DNA of 64,000 nt from Haloarcula sp. CBA1127 (GTDB lineage Archaea; Halobacteriota; Halobacteria; Halobacteriales; Haloarculaceae), in NCBI RefSeq assembly GCF_001485575.1, contig NZ_BCNB01000006.1:1798001-1862000 (forward strand), given 5' to 3'. Positions 1 to 8,812 of the stretch are shown piece after piece. The translations under genes and the position numbers were made by a program. Each line of letters starts with the position of its first letter. Positions within the stretch are counted from its first letter, which is position 1. Below the pieces are notes generated by a model that was given only the letters and a program-made list of their open reading frames with translations, searched no databases and was not told where the DNA came from.

Positions 1-478
1 TCTCGATCTCGTCCAGCAGGTCGAAGTACGCGTCGACGATGACGTCGATGACCCGGTAGGCAGTAAAATCCGGGCCGCGGTGAAGGAGTCGCTCGTCCCC
101 ACGGCCGACAGCGTCCATCACGCGCTGGACGGACGGGACGGCGCCCGTCGACAGCGTGACGACCCAGTCGGGGCCGATAAACAGGCCGAGCGGCGTCGTT
201 TTCACCTCCTTGTCGAATGTCGTATCGCCGGGCGTAAGCGACGCAGATTTGACGAGCACGAACGTGTAGGCGTTGAACTCCTGGACGTTCGCCCGGACGT
301 CGTTCTTGATGTCATCGATAGCCAGCGAATGGAGGTCGAAGGCGGAACTGACGGCGTCGACCTCATCGGCTGTCACGTCGGTGACGTGAACCCACGTCGT
401 TCCGGCAGCCGTTCGGGCGGTCGTCAGATCCTCGTACTCTATCGCCTGCCCGTCAGCGTACACCACTGCGGAAATCAC
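1..478 (-). CDS. corA: CorA-type magnesium/cobalt channel, N-terminal part (runs off window)
   Basis: The visible 159 residues read as the N-terminal cytoplasmic domain of a CorA-family divalent cation channel. The segment WVHVTDVTADEVDAV resembles the early CorA beta-sheet, LAIDDIKND the mid-domain, and YRVIDVIVDAYFDLLDEIE the long stalk helix that leads to the membrane. The two transmembrane helices and the GMN signature lie beyond position 1, so function cannot be confirmed. The start chosen is GTG at 478. It overlaps the stop of the upstream gene by 4 nt (GTGA), which suggests translational coupling. No ATG is available in this frame nearby. Confidence 0.85.
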   Translation of the reverse strand, partial: MISAVVYADGQAIEYEDLTTARTAAGTTWVHVTDVTADEVDAVSSAFDLHSLAIDDIKNDVRANVQEFNAYTFVLVKSASLTPGDTTFDKEVKTTPLGLFIGPDWVVTLSTGAVPSVQRVMDAVGRGDERLLHRGPDFTAYRVIDVIVDAYFDLLDEIE

Positions 479-645
479 GGCGTGTCCTCCGTCGGCGTGG
501 CGTGACCAACGGCCGCCACAGTCAGCCCGACCATCACCGCCGTTACTGACACAGACCGGCCGGGATAGGCGACGCTCGTCCCGACGGCGTAGCCGGCGAT
601 GCCGACAAGCGTGAGCACCACACCGACGACAGACAGCCGATTCAT
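475..645 (-). CDS. Small two-helix membrane protein
   Basis: A 56-residue protein starting MNRLSVVGVV. It has two hydrophobic segments (about residues 4-25 and 30-48) joined by a short SVAYPGRSVS loop, and a polar tail ending in TPTEDTP. I do not recognise a named family. The longer open frame upstream of 645 is not used here because its extra N-terminus is Arg-rich and looks like read-through of intergenic DNA. It overlaps the following corA start by 4 nt, so the two are probably co-transcribed. A role as a small partner of the channel is only a guess from position. Confidence 0.6.
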   Translation of the reverse strand: MNRLSVVGVVLTLVGIAGYAVGTSVAYPGRSVSVTAVMVGLTVAAVGHATPTEDTP

Positions 646-688
646 GCCTCCGTTATCACTGGCCCGAAAGAAAACAGTGTCCCCGCGA

Positions 689-1330
689 TCAGTTGCCCGA
701 GTGCGAGAGGCCGCCAAGCAGCGTATCGACGCGCGGCCCTTCGCTGTCGTCAAGCCGCTCAGGGTAGACGGCGACGGCGACGACCACGTCGCCCTCGTGC
801 TCGAAGCTCGTGAGGTGAATCAGGACGTCGATTTCCTGGCCCTCGATAGCCGTCGTCCCGGAGAACACAGCCACCTCACGGGACTCGCCCAGTGCGTCTA
901 CCGTACGGTTGCGTTCGAACTGGACGTCGTTGATCTGGTCGTTTCGGCTGGCGACTTCCTCGACGAGGCGTTCGTTGGACCAACTCGCAGCGGGGTTCAA
1001 CGTCTGTCCCGCTACACTGGCGCTGGGCGTCGAGAAGACAATGAATCGGCCGGCGTTGACCTCACCGACCGGCCCGAGGTCGATGCCACGCTGGTACTGT
1101 CGGACGTGGTTCGTGACGCGGATGGTCCGCTCCTGCCCAGCGACGGTGACCGTCCGCTCGATTGTTTGTTCGTCCGCCATCGACTGCTCGTAGCCGGTTT
1201 CATCGAGCGCACTGTCGCTGACTGTCGCCGGTGCGGAGTCGAACGCTACCGTCTCCCCGGTTATCAGGCCGGCACAGCCCGACGAGACGACGAGTACCCC
1301 GACAAGAAGCGTGAGTATCCCCTTTCGCAT
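689..1330 (-). CDS. Secreted lipoprotein, DUF6517-like
   Basis: A 213-residue protein with a classic lipoprotein signal: MRKG, a hydrophobic stretch, then the lipobox SSGC with Cys19 as the lipidated residue. The mature part has GETVAFDSAPA, a segment on avoidance of hydrolysis-type motifs is absent, and the ending LLGGLSHSGN. The overall pattern (short signal, ETGY motif near the mature N-terminus, TVTVAGQERTIRVTNHV strand pair) matches the haloarchaeal DUF6517 group as I know it. Function is unknown; it is presumably anchored on the outer face of the membrane. A clear paralogue-like protein is encoded at 30609-31382 in this window. No operon partner is obvious. Confidence 0.75.
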   Translation of the reverse strand: MRKGILTLLVGVLVVSSGCAGLITGETVAFDSAPATVSDSALDETGYEQSMADEQTIERTVTVAGQERTIRVTNHVRQYQRGIDLGPVGEVNAGRFIVFSTPSASVAGQTLNPAASWSNERLVEEVASRNDQINDVQFERNRTVDALGESREVAVFSGTTAIEGQEIDVLIHLTSFEHEGDVVVAVAVYPERLDDSEGPRVDTLLGGLSHSGN

Positions 1331-1435
1331 TGTTGTCCTTACACTGTGTCCAGTATATAAAATACATGGCCGTTCAAGATATTAATCGGACTATAGAACT
1401 CATCGATACGCGTTTAGAGCCGGTCTATCGTCCCT

Positions 1436-2914
1436 TCAGAGGCGATAGGTCGGCCCGTCGTCGGTGTCCTGCACCTCGACACCGAGCGCTTCGAGTTCGT
1501 CCCGGAGTTCGTCGGCGCGCTCGTAGTTACCGGCGTCCCGTTCCTGCTCCCGGATGTCCAGCACTAAGTCGACGACCTCACCGGCCAGCGACACGTCACC
1601 GCTGTCGTCGTCGCCGAAGGCCAGTCCGAGGATGCCGCCGCCGAATTCCTCGAACGTCTCGACGGCGCGGTGGAGTCCCTGATAGTCTCGTTGCTCGTGT
1701 GCGTCGAGGTGAGAGTTCACTGCGGCCGTCAGGTCAAGCAGCGCGGTCATCGCTTCCCGCGTGTTGAAGTCGTCGTTCATTGCCGCCTCGAACGCCGAGC
1801 GGGCATCCTCAACAGCGTCGCGGAGCGCCTCGTCGGTCACCTTTGCGTAGGCATCCACGTCGTCGCAGGCCTCGACCGCGCGCTCATAGCCACGGGAGAG
1901 GCGATCCCAGCGCTCCTCGGCCTCCGCGATGGTCTCATCGCTGTATGTTGCCCGTGAGGTGTAGGCCGTCGACAGCAGGAAGGTCCGGAGCACGTCGGGA
2001 CCGAACTCATCGACGGCGTCGGCGACGGCGAAGTAGTTTCCAAGCGAGGAAGACATCTTCTCTTCCTCGGTCTCCAGCAGGCGGACGTGGAGCCAGTAGT
2101 TCGCGAACTGCTTTCCGGTCGCGGCCTCGCTCTGGGCCACCTCGTTTTCGTGGTGGGGAAAGACGAGGTCCTGCCCGCCGACGTGGATGTCGATGGACTC
2201 ATCGAGGTGGGTCATCGACATCGCCGAGCATTCGATGTGCCAGCCGGGTCGGCCTTCACCCCACGGGGAATCCCACGTCTGAGCGGTCTGGCAGGCTTCT
2301 TCGGCGGGTGCGGCCTCGGGGTGCTGGTGCTCGGCGATGTCTGCCGGGTCGACGCCGCCGGCCTTCCAGAGCGCGAAGTCGGCCGGGTGTCGCTTCTCCC
2401 CCTCGGTGTCCGCGCCCTGTGATTCGATGTCGTCGACGGACTGGTTCGAGAGCTTTCCGTAGTCCTCGAAACTGGTCACGTCGAAGTAGACGGAGCCGTT
2501 CTGCTCGTAGGCGTGGCCCTGCTCGACGAGTCGCTTGACGAGGTCGATGATCTCCGGGACGTGCTCCGAGACGCGGGGGTACACCTCCGCGCGGCCGAGG
2601 TTGAGCGAGCGCATATCGTCGATGGCCTGCTGGACGTAGTGGCGGGCCACGTCGGACTCGCTGTCGCCGTCCTCGCCGACCCGAGCGACGATCTTCTCGT
2701 TGACATCGGTGAGGTTCTCGACGTGGTGGACGTCATAGCCCAGATAGTCGAGCCAGCGAGCCATCACGTCGACGTGGACCCAGCCGCGCGCGTGGCCGAG
2801 ATGGGGCGGGTCGGAGGTCGTCAGCCCACAGTAGTACAGCAGCACGGAGTCGGGGTCGCGCGGCTCGAAGGGCTCTTTCTCACCGGTCAACGTGTTCGTC
2901 ACGCGAAGCGTCAT
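1436..2914 (-). CDS. cysS: Cysteinyl-tRNA synthetase
   Basis: Charges tRNA-Cys with cysteine in the cytoplasm. The 492-residue length is typical for class I CysRS. The HIGH motif appears as HLGH at residues 38-41, with the zinc ligand Cys29 just before it; further zinc ligands fit Cys229 (GWHIECSAM) and the HH pair near 254. The KMSKS motif is KMSSS at 286-290. The C-terminal DALR-like helical domain (about 370-490) ends QDTDDGPTYRL. Start ATG at 2914. The next gene downstream on the same strand is the CDS ending at 689; the one upstream (2962-3447) is only 47 nt away and could share a transcript. Confidence 0.97.
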   Translation of the reverse strand: MTLRVTNTLTGEKEPFEPRDPDSVLLYYCGLTTSDPPHLGHARGWVHVDVMARWLDYLGYDVHHVENLTDVNEKIVARVGEDGDSESDVARHYVQQAIDDMRSLNLGRAEVYPRVSEHVPEIIDLVKRLVEQGHAYEQNGSVYFDVTSFEDYGKLSNQSVDDIESQGADTEGEKRHPADFALWKAGGVDPADIAEHQHPEAAPAEEACQTAQTWDSPWGEGRPGWHIECSAMSMTHLDESIDIHVGGQDLVFPHHENEVAQSEAATGKQFANYWLHVRLLETEEEKMSSSLGNYFAVADAVDEFGPDVLRTFLLSTAYTSRATYSDETIAEAEERWDRLSRGYERAVEACDDVDAYAKVTDEALRDAVEDARSAFEAAMNDDFNTREAMTALLDLTAAVNSHLDAHEQRDYQGLHRAVETFEEFGGGILGLAFGDDDSGDVSLAGEVVDLVLDIREQERDAGNYERADELRDELEALGVEVQDTDDGPTYRL

Positions 2915-2961
2915 TACCCGGGAGAACTGTGTCCGCCCGCTTTAAGCCGTCGGAAGGCGAC

Positions 2962-3447
2962 TCATCCCTGTACTGTCGCTTCGACCACCCGGAGTGCGTC
3001 CGGTCCCGCACGGCGGCTCACCATCACGATGAGCGCCTCGTCGGTGACACCGGCAGCGTCGACGGAGACGTCCGCCGCTCGCAGGCGTCCTAGTACCTCG
3101 CCGAGGGCTTCTGGAGAAAGAGTACCGCTGGCGATGATGCCCGTCAGCGAGCCAGCGTCCTCGGCGAAGGCGGTGTCCGCGACTTCGAGGACGACAGTCG
3201 ACTCCGCGTCGGACGACTCGGCCCGGCCAAGCCCGCTCTGCATCGAGACTCTGGCATCGCTGTCGTGTGGCGAGTCGGCAGGCAATTCCTCGGCGAACCG
3301 ACGGAGCGCAGTCGCGATAGCTTCCTCTTCGCCGTCGATGTCGAGCGTGCGTGCGGCGGCCGTGTAGTTGACCACGCCCGCCCGAAGTGCGTCGTAGAGG
3401 AACGGGCGCTCGCGGACGGCGTCCCTGGTCGCGGCTGCGAGTGACAT
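2962..3447 (-). CDS. Haloarchaeal hypothetical protein, ACT-like fold possible
   Basis: A 161-residue acidic cytoplasmic protein. The first half is a short helical region with a helix-turn-helix-like segment (RAGVVNYTAAARTLDI, residues about 22-37), which resembles regulators that decide when a locus is read. The second half (TGIIASGTLSPEALGEVLGRLRAADVSVDAAGVTDEALIVMVSRRAG) has the alternating pattern of a beta-alpha-beta ACT-like domain. I recognise it as a conserved halobacterial unknown, probably of the DUF7523 group, but the number is from memory. It lies directly upstream of cysS in the same orientation. Confidence 0.7.
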   Translation of the reverse strand: MSLAAATRDAVRERPFLYDALRAGVVNYTAAARTLDIDGEEEAIATALRRFAEELPADSPHDSDARVSMQSGLGRAESSDAESTVVLEVADTAFAEDAGSLTGIIASGTLSPEALGEVLGRLRAADVSVDAAGVTDEALIVMVSRRAGPDALRVVEATVQG

Positions 3448-3658
3448 TGGCGTCGGGCACGAACGGCGCAGACAAAAGCGGTTCCATCGACGCGAGCGAG
3501 CGCTGTTTCACTGAATAGCCAGTGAGGGGGCGCGCCGACCTGTCGTGATCGCTATACGGCGTGGTGGACCCGCAGAATTGCGGCCTCCTCCCAGCAAGTG
3601 AGAACAGTCATAGGGGATTGTGCCTCAGGAGGCCGTCTCTCTACATGAGGAAAGGACA

Positions 3659-3817
3659 ATGGCTATTGCACAACGCGAACGGCAAGTGTTCGGACAGCCC
3701 CTGGAACCGGCGGAACGAGTCATCGGTGGCATTGTTATCGCTGCTGGCGCGCTGGGACACGCCGCGCTGCTGGCAGCAGCCGGACTGTTGTTCTACGTCC
3801 TCCTGTTCGGGCTGTGA
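3659..3817 (+). CDS. Small single-helix membrane protein
   Basis: A 52-residue protein starting MAIAQRERQV with one or two closely packed hydrophobic segments (VIGGIVIAAGALGHAALLAAAG then LLFYVLLFGL). The ATG at 3659 is preceded by a purine-rich GAGGAAAGGA, a plausible ribosome binding site, which is why it is preferred over the GTG at 3620 that would add 13 polar residues. No family recognised. It stands alone between a minus-strand gene and cbiX. Confidence 0.55.
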   Translation: MAIAQRERQVFGQPLEPAERVIGGIVIAAGALGHAALLAAAGLLFYVLLFGL

Positions 3818-3925
3818 CCGGGCGGAGTCGGTCGGCAACCACACACTTTCGGCGCTCAACGTTGCACAGCCCGCCGGCTACCAGAACAGGCCAACGAAGG
3901 CCCTAAGGACGGCTCGCCCCAACCG

Positions 3926-4813
3926 ATGAATATGGACGAAGCACTCGTTATCGCGGCCCACGGCTCCCATCTGAACGCCGAGTCGAGTACGCCCACCTAC
4001 GACCACGCGGACACCATTCGGGCGACCGGCGCGTTCGCCGAGGTCCGTGAGTCGTTCTGGAAGGAGGAACCGTCGTTCCGGGAGGCGCTGCGGACTGTCG
4101 ACGCCGACGAGGTGTATCTGGTCCCGCTGTTCATCTCGGAGGGTTACTTCACAGAGCAGGTCATCCCTCGAGAGTTCCGACTGGAGGACTGGGACCCCGA
4201 GCTGTGGGACTCCGACGGGACGAGCGCGACCAACGCGACGCTAGCCGCCGAGGACACGGACCAGACGGTCCACTACTGCGGGCCGGTCGGAACGCACGAT
4301 TCGATGAGCGATGTCATCGTCCAGCGGGCCGAGTCCGTCACCGGTGACCCCGATGTCGGCGACGGGTTCGGCCTCGCGGTCGTCGGCCACGGCACCGAGC
4401 GAAACGAGAACTCTGCGAAGGCCATCCAGTACCACGCTGACCGCATCCGCGAGCGGGGCCGCTTCGACGAGGTGCAGTCGCTGTTCATGGACGAGGACCC
4501 CGAAGTTGACGACGTCGCGGATTACTTCGAGAGCGACGACATCGTCGTCGTCCCGCTGTTCATCGCCGACGGCTTCCACACGCAGGAGGACATCCCCGAG
4601 GACATGGGCCTGACCGACGACTACCGAACGGGCTACGACGTGCCGACCACTGTCGAGGGCCACGATATCTGGTACGCCGGCGCGGTCGGGACGGAGCCGC
4701 TAATGGCTGACGTGGTGCTCGAACGGGCCGCCGACGCGGGCGCCGATGTGAGTAGCGCCATCGAGCAGGTTCGTGAGGAGACCGGCGGGGGCACCACGGC
4801 CGCTGGGGACTAG
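3926..4813 (+). CDS. cbiX: CbiX/SirB-type chelatase with two tandem domains
   Basis: Predicted to insert a metal (cobalt, nickel or iron) into a sirohydrochlorin-like tetrapyrrole in cobalamin or related cofactor synthesis. The 295 residues form two homologous halves. The first half has AAHGSHLN (residues about 10-17) and VYLVPLFISEGYFTEQVIP. The second half has VVGHGTERN and VVVPLFIADGFHTQEDIP. Each half therefore keeps the metal-binding His of HG and the PLF-GFHT loop. The domain-duplicated form is typical of bacterial SirB and of haloarchaeal CbiX. A DR2241-type partner gene lies 2.3 kb downstream rather than adjacent. Confidence 0.85.
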   Translation: MNMDEALVIAAHGSHLNAESSTPTYDHADTIRATGAFAEVRESFWKEEPSFREALRTVDADEVYLVPLFISEGYFTEQVIPREFRLEDWDPELWDSDGTSATNATLAAEDTDQTVHYCGPVGTHDSMSDVIVQRAESVTGDPDVGDGFGLAVVGHGTERNENSAKAIQYHADRIRERGRFDEVQSLFMDEDPEVDDVADYFESDDIVVVPLFIADGFHTQEDIPEDMGLTDDYRTGYDVPTTVEGHDIWYAGAVGTEPLMADVVLERAADAGADVSSAIEQVREETGGGTTAAGD

Positions 4814-4835
4814 CGGACCTGTCGCCGAAGGGGCA

Positions 4836-5951
4836 CTACCGATAGCGAGCGACGATTGCTTCGGTCCCAGAGTGGACTATGGTGTCCTCGGTAACTGCGT
4901 AGAGAAAACTGAAGTCGAGACGGGGTTCGTGCCAGCGGAGAGTGCCATCGGCCCCAAACTGAAACAGCCCGTGGCGCTTCGTGTTGAGAAACATTGACCC
5001 GCCGTCCGGGGCCGGGACCGCGCCCGTTGCCCCGAGATCTATCTCGAATTCGCTTCGCCCTCGTTCCATGGCCGCCAACCGCTCATCATTGAACCGCCAC
5101 AGTTCTTCGCCATCGGCGGTAGCAATCGCAATCAGGGCGTGACGCTCCGGAATGTAGACGACCTCGTCGTCCCGGCTGAACCGCAACGGCCCACCCGGGG
5201 TCGTAATGTCTTCGGTGACCCAGCGGCGCGTCCCCGAGTCGCGGTCGAACGCGCGTAGGTATTCCGAGCGGACGTACACCGTGTCGCCGCGCACGTACGG
5301 CCGGCCGTTGAGGCTCCGCTGTAGGGGCTGGTCCCACAGAACCGAACCGTCCGGGGCGTACACGTCGAGTCGGTACTCCTCGCCGGTTCCCCAGTCGACG
5401 GCGAGTCCGCCGAGTCCCGCACCGACTGTCGGCAGGTCGCTCTTGGATGGGTCGGTGGGGACAGGAAGCGACTTCGACCACCGCTCGTCCCCGCTCTCGC
5501 CGTCGAAGGCAATGAGGTCGCCGCCGTCGGTCCCGACGTATACGCGGCCGTCAGTGGCGGCGACACTGGCTACTGGGTGGTCGACGGTTTCCGTCCAGAC
5601 TCGTCCGTCGCCGGCCACCGCGACGACGCGGCTGGCTTCCGTTCCCACGTATAGGTGGGCTCCGTCGCTGGCCCAGTCCGTAGCTACGCCCTTGAACTCG
5701 AAGCGACCCAATCTGGCCCCATCAGCGAGAGTGTATCGAGCAACAGCACCTACCGGGTAGTCGTCAAGGAAGCGCGTCGCATCGAACGTCACTTCGAACA
5801 GCGTCTCATCCACCAGCGTGACCAGCCGGCCGCCGTCGTCGGCCGTCTCCCACTTCTTGTCGCCCGGGCCGGGGCGGTAGCCACACCCGGCGAGCGACCC
5901 GACGACACCGGTCAAGCCCGTAAGAACCGTCCGGCGGCTGTACTCCGTCAC
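4836..5951 (-). CDS. PQQ-like beta-propeller lipoprotein (Tat-exported)
   Basis: A 371-residue secreted protein. The N-terminus MTEYSRRTVLTGLTG has twin arginines followed by a hydrophobic run and the lipobox LAGC at about residues 21-24, so Tat export and lipid anchoring are predicted. The rest contains repeats of PQQ-like blades, for example VYVGTDGGDLIAFDGESGDERW, VYVRSEYLRAFDRDSGTRRW and IAIATADGEELWRF. Such propellers are usually protein-interaction modules (BamB-like) rather than true quinoproteins; no catalytic residues for a dehydrogenase are evident. Its start overlaps the stop of the HtpX-like gene by 4 nt, which implies a shared operon, possibly for envelope quality control. Confidence 0.85.
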   Translation of the reverse strand: MTEYSRRTVLTGLTGVVGSLAGCGYRPGPGDKKWETADDGGRLVTLVDETLFEVTFDATRFLDDYPVGAVARYTLADGARLGRFEFKGVATDWASDGAHLYVGTEASRVVAVAGDGRVWTETVDHPVASVAATDGRVYVGTDGGDLIAFDGESGDERWSKSLPVPTDPSKSDLPTVGAGLGGLAVDWGTGEEYRLDVYAPDGSVLWDQPLQRSLNGRPYVRGDTVYVRSEYLRAFDRDSGTRRWVTEDITTPGGPLRFSRDDEVVYIPERHALIAIATADGEELWRFNDERLAAMERGRSEFEIDLGATGAVPAPDGGSMFLNTKRHGLFQFGADGTLRWHEPRLDFSFLYAVTEDTIVHSGTEAIVARYR

Positions 5952-6985
5952 GTCGATCCCTCCGTGGCCATCGCCTCCAGTCGTTCGATGCGCGCCTCGG
6001 TCGGCGGATGGGTCTCCGGGAACACGTCGTTGGCAACGAAATCAGGCGCGTCTGCGAACTGTGTATCGTCGATGGGCGCGATGTAGAGCGCGTCGAGACC
6101 ACCGTCTTGCGCCCTGAGGTCGTGGTCCGGGGCCGCCGCCATCTCGTCATCGATGGTCGCCAACGCACTGGCGAGCGCCGCAGGGTCGCCGGTGATAGCG
6201 ACGGCCCCGCGGTCTGCTGCGTACTCACGGTACCGCGAGAGCACGCGAAACAGCGTAAAACTGGCGAGCCAGAACACGGCTGAGACAGCGAGTGTCAGTA
6301 CGGCACTGACTGTCAGGATAAAGATACCGAGTAAGAGGCCCCGAGCGCTGTCGCTGTCGGTATGTCGGAAGCCAGTGAAGGCACCGGGGATGGCCTGGAG
6401 GAGCCCCAGAGTGCTGGCTGCGAGGCTGTAGGTCAGCGTCGGGAGCACGTAGGAAAGCGACATCACAGTCGCGTCGCGGTTCTTGATGTGAGCGAGTTCG
6501 TGAGCGATAACGGCGTCGCGCTCGTCGGCGTCGAGTGCGTCAAGCAGTCCAGTCGTGAGCACCAGCGTGGCGCTGTCGGGACTCCGGCCGACAGTGAATG
6601 CGTTCGGCGCGTCGCTGTCTGCAATGGCGACTGCCGGTGCCGGAAGGTCCACTGACTGCGCCAAGCGTGTCACGTTTTCAATCAGACTAGGTTCGTCGTC
6701 GGGGCCCACGGGGCGAGCGTCCAGCGCCCGCAGGGCAATGGTGTCGCCAACGGCCAACTGCGTGGCGAACCCAAGCACAACAGCGCCAACGACCAGCCAC
6801 GGCTTGATGTAGAACTCGCCGGCCAGCACCCAATCGGTGGCTAGCTTCGCCAGCCATATTCCGGCCGTGTTCACGACTGCAAGGCCTGCGTAGACGAACC
6901 CTACTGGGAGGAGAGCCACAAGGACGACAGCAGTCGCCATTCGGACCTGTAACCCTCGGTCAGTTGGCCAGTCCATAGCGTCCAC
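5948..6985 (-). CDS. htpX: M48-family membrane metalloprotease, HtpX-like
   Basis: A zinc endopeptidase of the membrane. Two hydrophobic segments occur near residues 16-45 and 60-80, then the catalytic HEXXH as HELAH at 162-166 inside VIAHELAHIKNRD, two more membrane segments around 180-250, and the third zinc ligand Glu in REYAADRGAV. At 345 residues it is slightly longer than bacterial HtpX (about 290). The start could be residue 1 or Met4. It overlaps the downstream PQQ-propeller lipoprotein by 4 nt. Role inferred from the family: degrading misfolded membrane proteins. Confidence 0.9.
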   Translation of the reverse strand: MDAMDWPTDRGLQVRMATAVVLVALLPVGFVYAGLAVVNTAGIWLAKLATDWVLAGEFYIKPWLVVGAVVLGFATQLAVGDTIALRALDARPVGPDDEPSLIENVTRLAQSVDLPAPAVAIADSDAPNAFTVGRSPDSATLVLTTGLLDALDADERDAVIAHELAHIKNRDATVMSLSYVLPTLTYSLAASTLGLLQAIPGAFTGFRHTDSDSARGLLLGIFILTVSAVLTLAVSAVFWLASFTLFRVLSRYREYAADRGAVAITGDPAALASALATIDDEMAAAPDHDLRAQDGGLDALYIAPIDDTQFADAPDFVANDVFPETHPPTEARIERLEAMATEGST

Positions 6986-7127
6986 CTCCGGACACGGGCC
7001 GCCCCCACCAAGACATCATAAATCATGTACCATACTGGTAAAATATAATCCTACCGAATCTGGAACTATCTTCACTCCGATTGCCGGAACAGGCGACTTT
7101 TCCCGGTGCGACACCTACGGCGGCGGT

Positions 7128-8207
7128 ATGGACGACACCCATGTCGAGGCGTTCGCCGAGGCAGCGTCGGACGGTATCGCGTTCGACGGTATCGAGGCAG
7201 CGGTCGAGGGTGGACGCTACGCCGTCGAGACGACAGCGGAAGCAGAGACTACGAGTATCGCGGACCTCGATGGCCTGGCCGCGTCGTACCCCGAGTACAT
7301 TTCGAACTGGTACTTCTGGCACGCAAAAGCGCCCCAGGCGGAGCCTCGCTGGGCGTATCTCCGGTGGCTCGAAAACGCTGAGTCGACGCCGATTCCGGAC
7401 CGATACGACCAGTTACAAGAGGGGCTGACGACGACGTGGGGTGAGCTCTCGATTACCGTGGCACTGGACGAGGACGACGAGCGGGTGTACGACCTCCGTC
7501 ACGTCGACGACATGGGGACAGACGCCGATTCGCTGGACGCGCACGACGACCCATTGGACGCCCGTTCCCTCGCCAAACACGACGACCGTGACCGCTACCG
7601 CCCGCTGAAAACAGCCCCCACTCTCCAGTCAGGCTGGGTGTTTCCCGAACTCGGGCCGACGGAACTAGTCCAGACAGTGGACTTCTTCTATCCGGCCACG
7701 ATTTCGAACTGGCATCGTGAGCGCGAGGGCGAGTTGGACGTGAGCCACTGGCGCGACACCGTCAACCGACAGACCGGGATTTACGGCGTCGTCAAGACCT
7801 GGGACCGCGGCGACGGCTACGAACACGTCAACTGGGTCGCCGAGGCTTGCTGTGACGATTCCCAGTGTCTGAAGCGTCGGGAGTGGCAGTACGACGAGGA
7901 GACGGACCTCGATGTCGACGGTGGGTCAGGAGAATTCCCCTGCCGCGAACCCTGCTCGCTCGTCATCGCCGGCGCACGCCAGTGGACGAAACTCGAGGGC
8001 GAGACGAGCCAGACCTACGAGTTCGAACTCACACCTAACGAGAAAGAACAGTTGGAAGCCATTATCGATGCCGTTGCCGACGGCGAGGCAGACGACATCC
8101 GTGAGGCGGACATCTACGAGGGAGCCAACCGGTACCGCGCACGGTTCCTGCGGGCGAAGCTGTTCGACGACGAGGAGAACCTCGGCGGCGTCGAGACGGA
8201 GCAGTAA
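7128..8207 (+). CDS. DR2241-family iron-sulfur protein
   Basis: A 359-residue protein of the type annotated DR2241 in haloarchaea, named after a Deinococcus protein where related domains are fused to a CbiX chelatase. The N-terminal region has YISNWYFWHAKAPQAEPRWAY. The central part carries a Cys cluster, ACCDDSQCLKRREW followed about 35 residues later by FPCREPCSLVIAGAR, which is well suited to bind a 4Fe-4S cluster. The C-terminal part (about 290-345) is helical and acidic. Likely works with the CbiX protein at 3926-4813 in tetrapyrrole metal insertion. The two genes are separated here by two minus-strand genes, which is unusual. Confidence 0.8.
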   Translation: MDDTHVEAFAEAASDGIAFDGIEAAVEGGRYAVETTAEAETTSIADLDGLAASYPEYISNWYFWHAKAPQAEPRWAYLRWLENAESTPIPDRYDQLQEGLTTTWGELSITVALDEDDERVYDLRHVDDMGTDADSLDAHDDPLDARSLAKHDDRDRYRPLKTAPTLQSGWVFPELGPTELVQTVDFFYPATISNWHREREGELDVSHWRDTVNRQTGIYGVVKTWDRGDGYEHVNWVAEACCDDSQCLKRREWQYDEETDLDVDGGSGEFPCREPCSLVIAGARQWTKLEGETSQTYEFELTPNEKEQLEAIIDAVADGEADDIREADIYEGANRYRARFLRAKLFDDEENLGGVETEQ

Positions 8208-8214
8208 CCCGGTT

Positions 8215-8778
8215 TCAGGACGAGCGAAGAGTCACGGACAGGAGTCCCAGCACGATTGCGACCGCAAATACGGCAGCAACGGTCAACAGCACGCTTTCTG
8301 TGAGTACCAGCGTAATGAGCCCCGCAATCAGGACGGTGAAACCGCCAGCCGCCAGTATCGGCCCCGCGGACAGGTCTTCGAGGCTGGGTTCCGAGTCCGC
8401 CGTCGGTTTCGGCTGTGGCTTCGACAGTTCCTCGTCGACGATGACCGGTTCGTTCTCGGTCCCGCCCTCTGGGATGTAAATGTCGATATATCGGGTTTCA
8501 GCGCCGTATCCAGTCACGACCTTTAGCTTGCCACGGACCGGTCCATCACCGTCGACGGTCACTCTGACCAATCTGTCAGTCTCGGCCCGGACGTGGTGAT
8601 TTGTGGCGTCGAGCGACGCGACCGAAGAGAGCGAGTCGTCGAGGTGGAGATGGACGTGCAGGGCCTCGCCGTGATTGACTAATCGCACGTCGAAACTCCC
8701 TGTCGCGTCGAACTCGTTTGGAACCTCCAGACTGTGGATGTCCGTCCGATTGAGGTGCACGGGCAGGGAGTCAGGCAC
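8215..8778 (-). CDS. Haloarchaeal C-terminally membrane-anchored protein (DUF7524-like)
   Basis: 187 residues. The first 110 residues are beta-rich (FDVRLVNHGEALHVHLHLDDSL) and look like an immunoglobulin-like or C2-like fold facing one side of the membrane. A Pro/acidic linker (VDEELSKPQPKPTADSEPS) leads to two hydrophobic helices (about 135-158 and 160-180). There is no signal peptide, so the beta domain may be cytoplasmic. The family number is from memory; function unknown. The gene follows the Trm112-like gene with a poly-T tract in between. Confidence 0.65.
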   Translation of the reverse strand: MPDSLPVHLNRTDIHSLEVPNEFDATGSFDVRLVNHGEALHVHLHLDDSLSSVASLDATNHHVRAETDRLVRVTVDGDGPVRGKLKVVTGYGAETRYIDIYIPEGGTENEPVIVDEELSKPQPKPTADSEPSLEDLSAGPILAAGGFTVLIAGLITLVLTESVLLTVAAVFAVAIVLGLLSVTLRSS

Positions 8779-8801
8779 GGATGTAACTCCGCGTGGCGAG
8801 G

Positions 8802-8809
8802 AAAAAAAA
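8802..8809 (-). terminator. Poly-T terminator after the Trm112-like gene
   Basis: Eight consecutive A on the plus strand, read as eight T on the minus strand, begin 4 nt past the stop codon of the gene ending at 8813. Oligo-T without a strong hairpin is the usual archaeal intrinsic terminator. Confidence 0.5.
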
Positions 8810-8812
8810 GGT

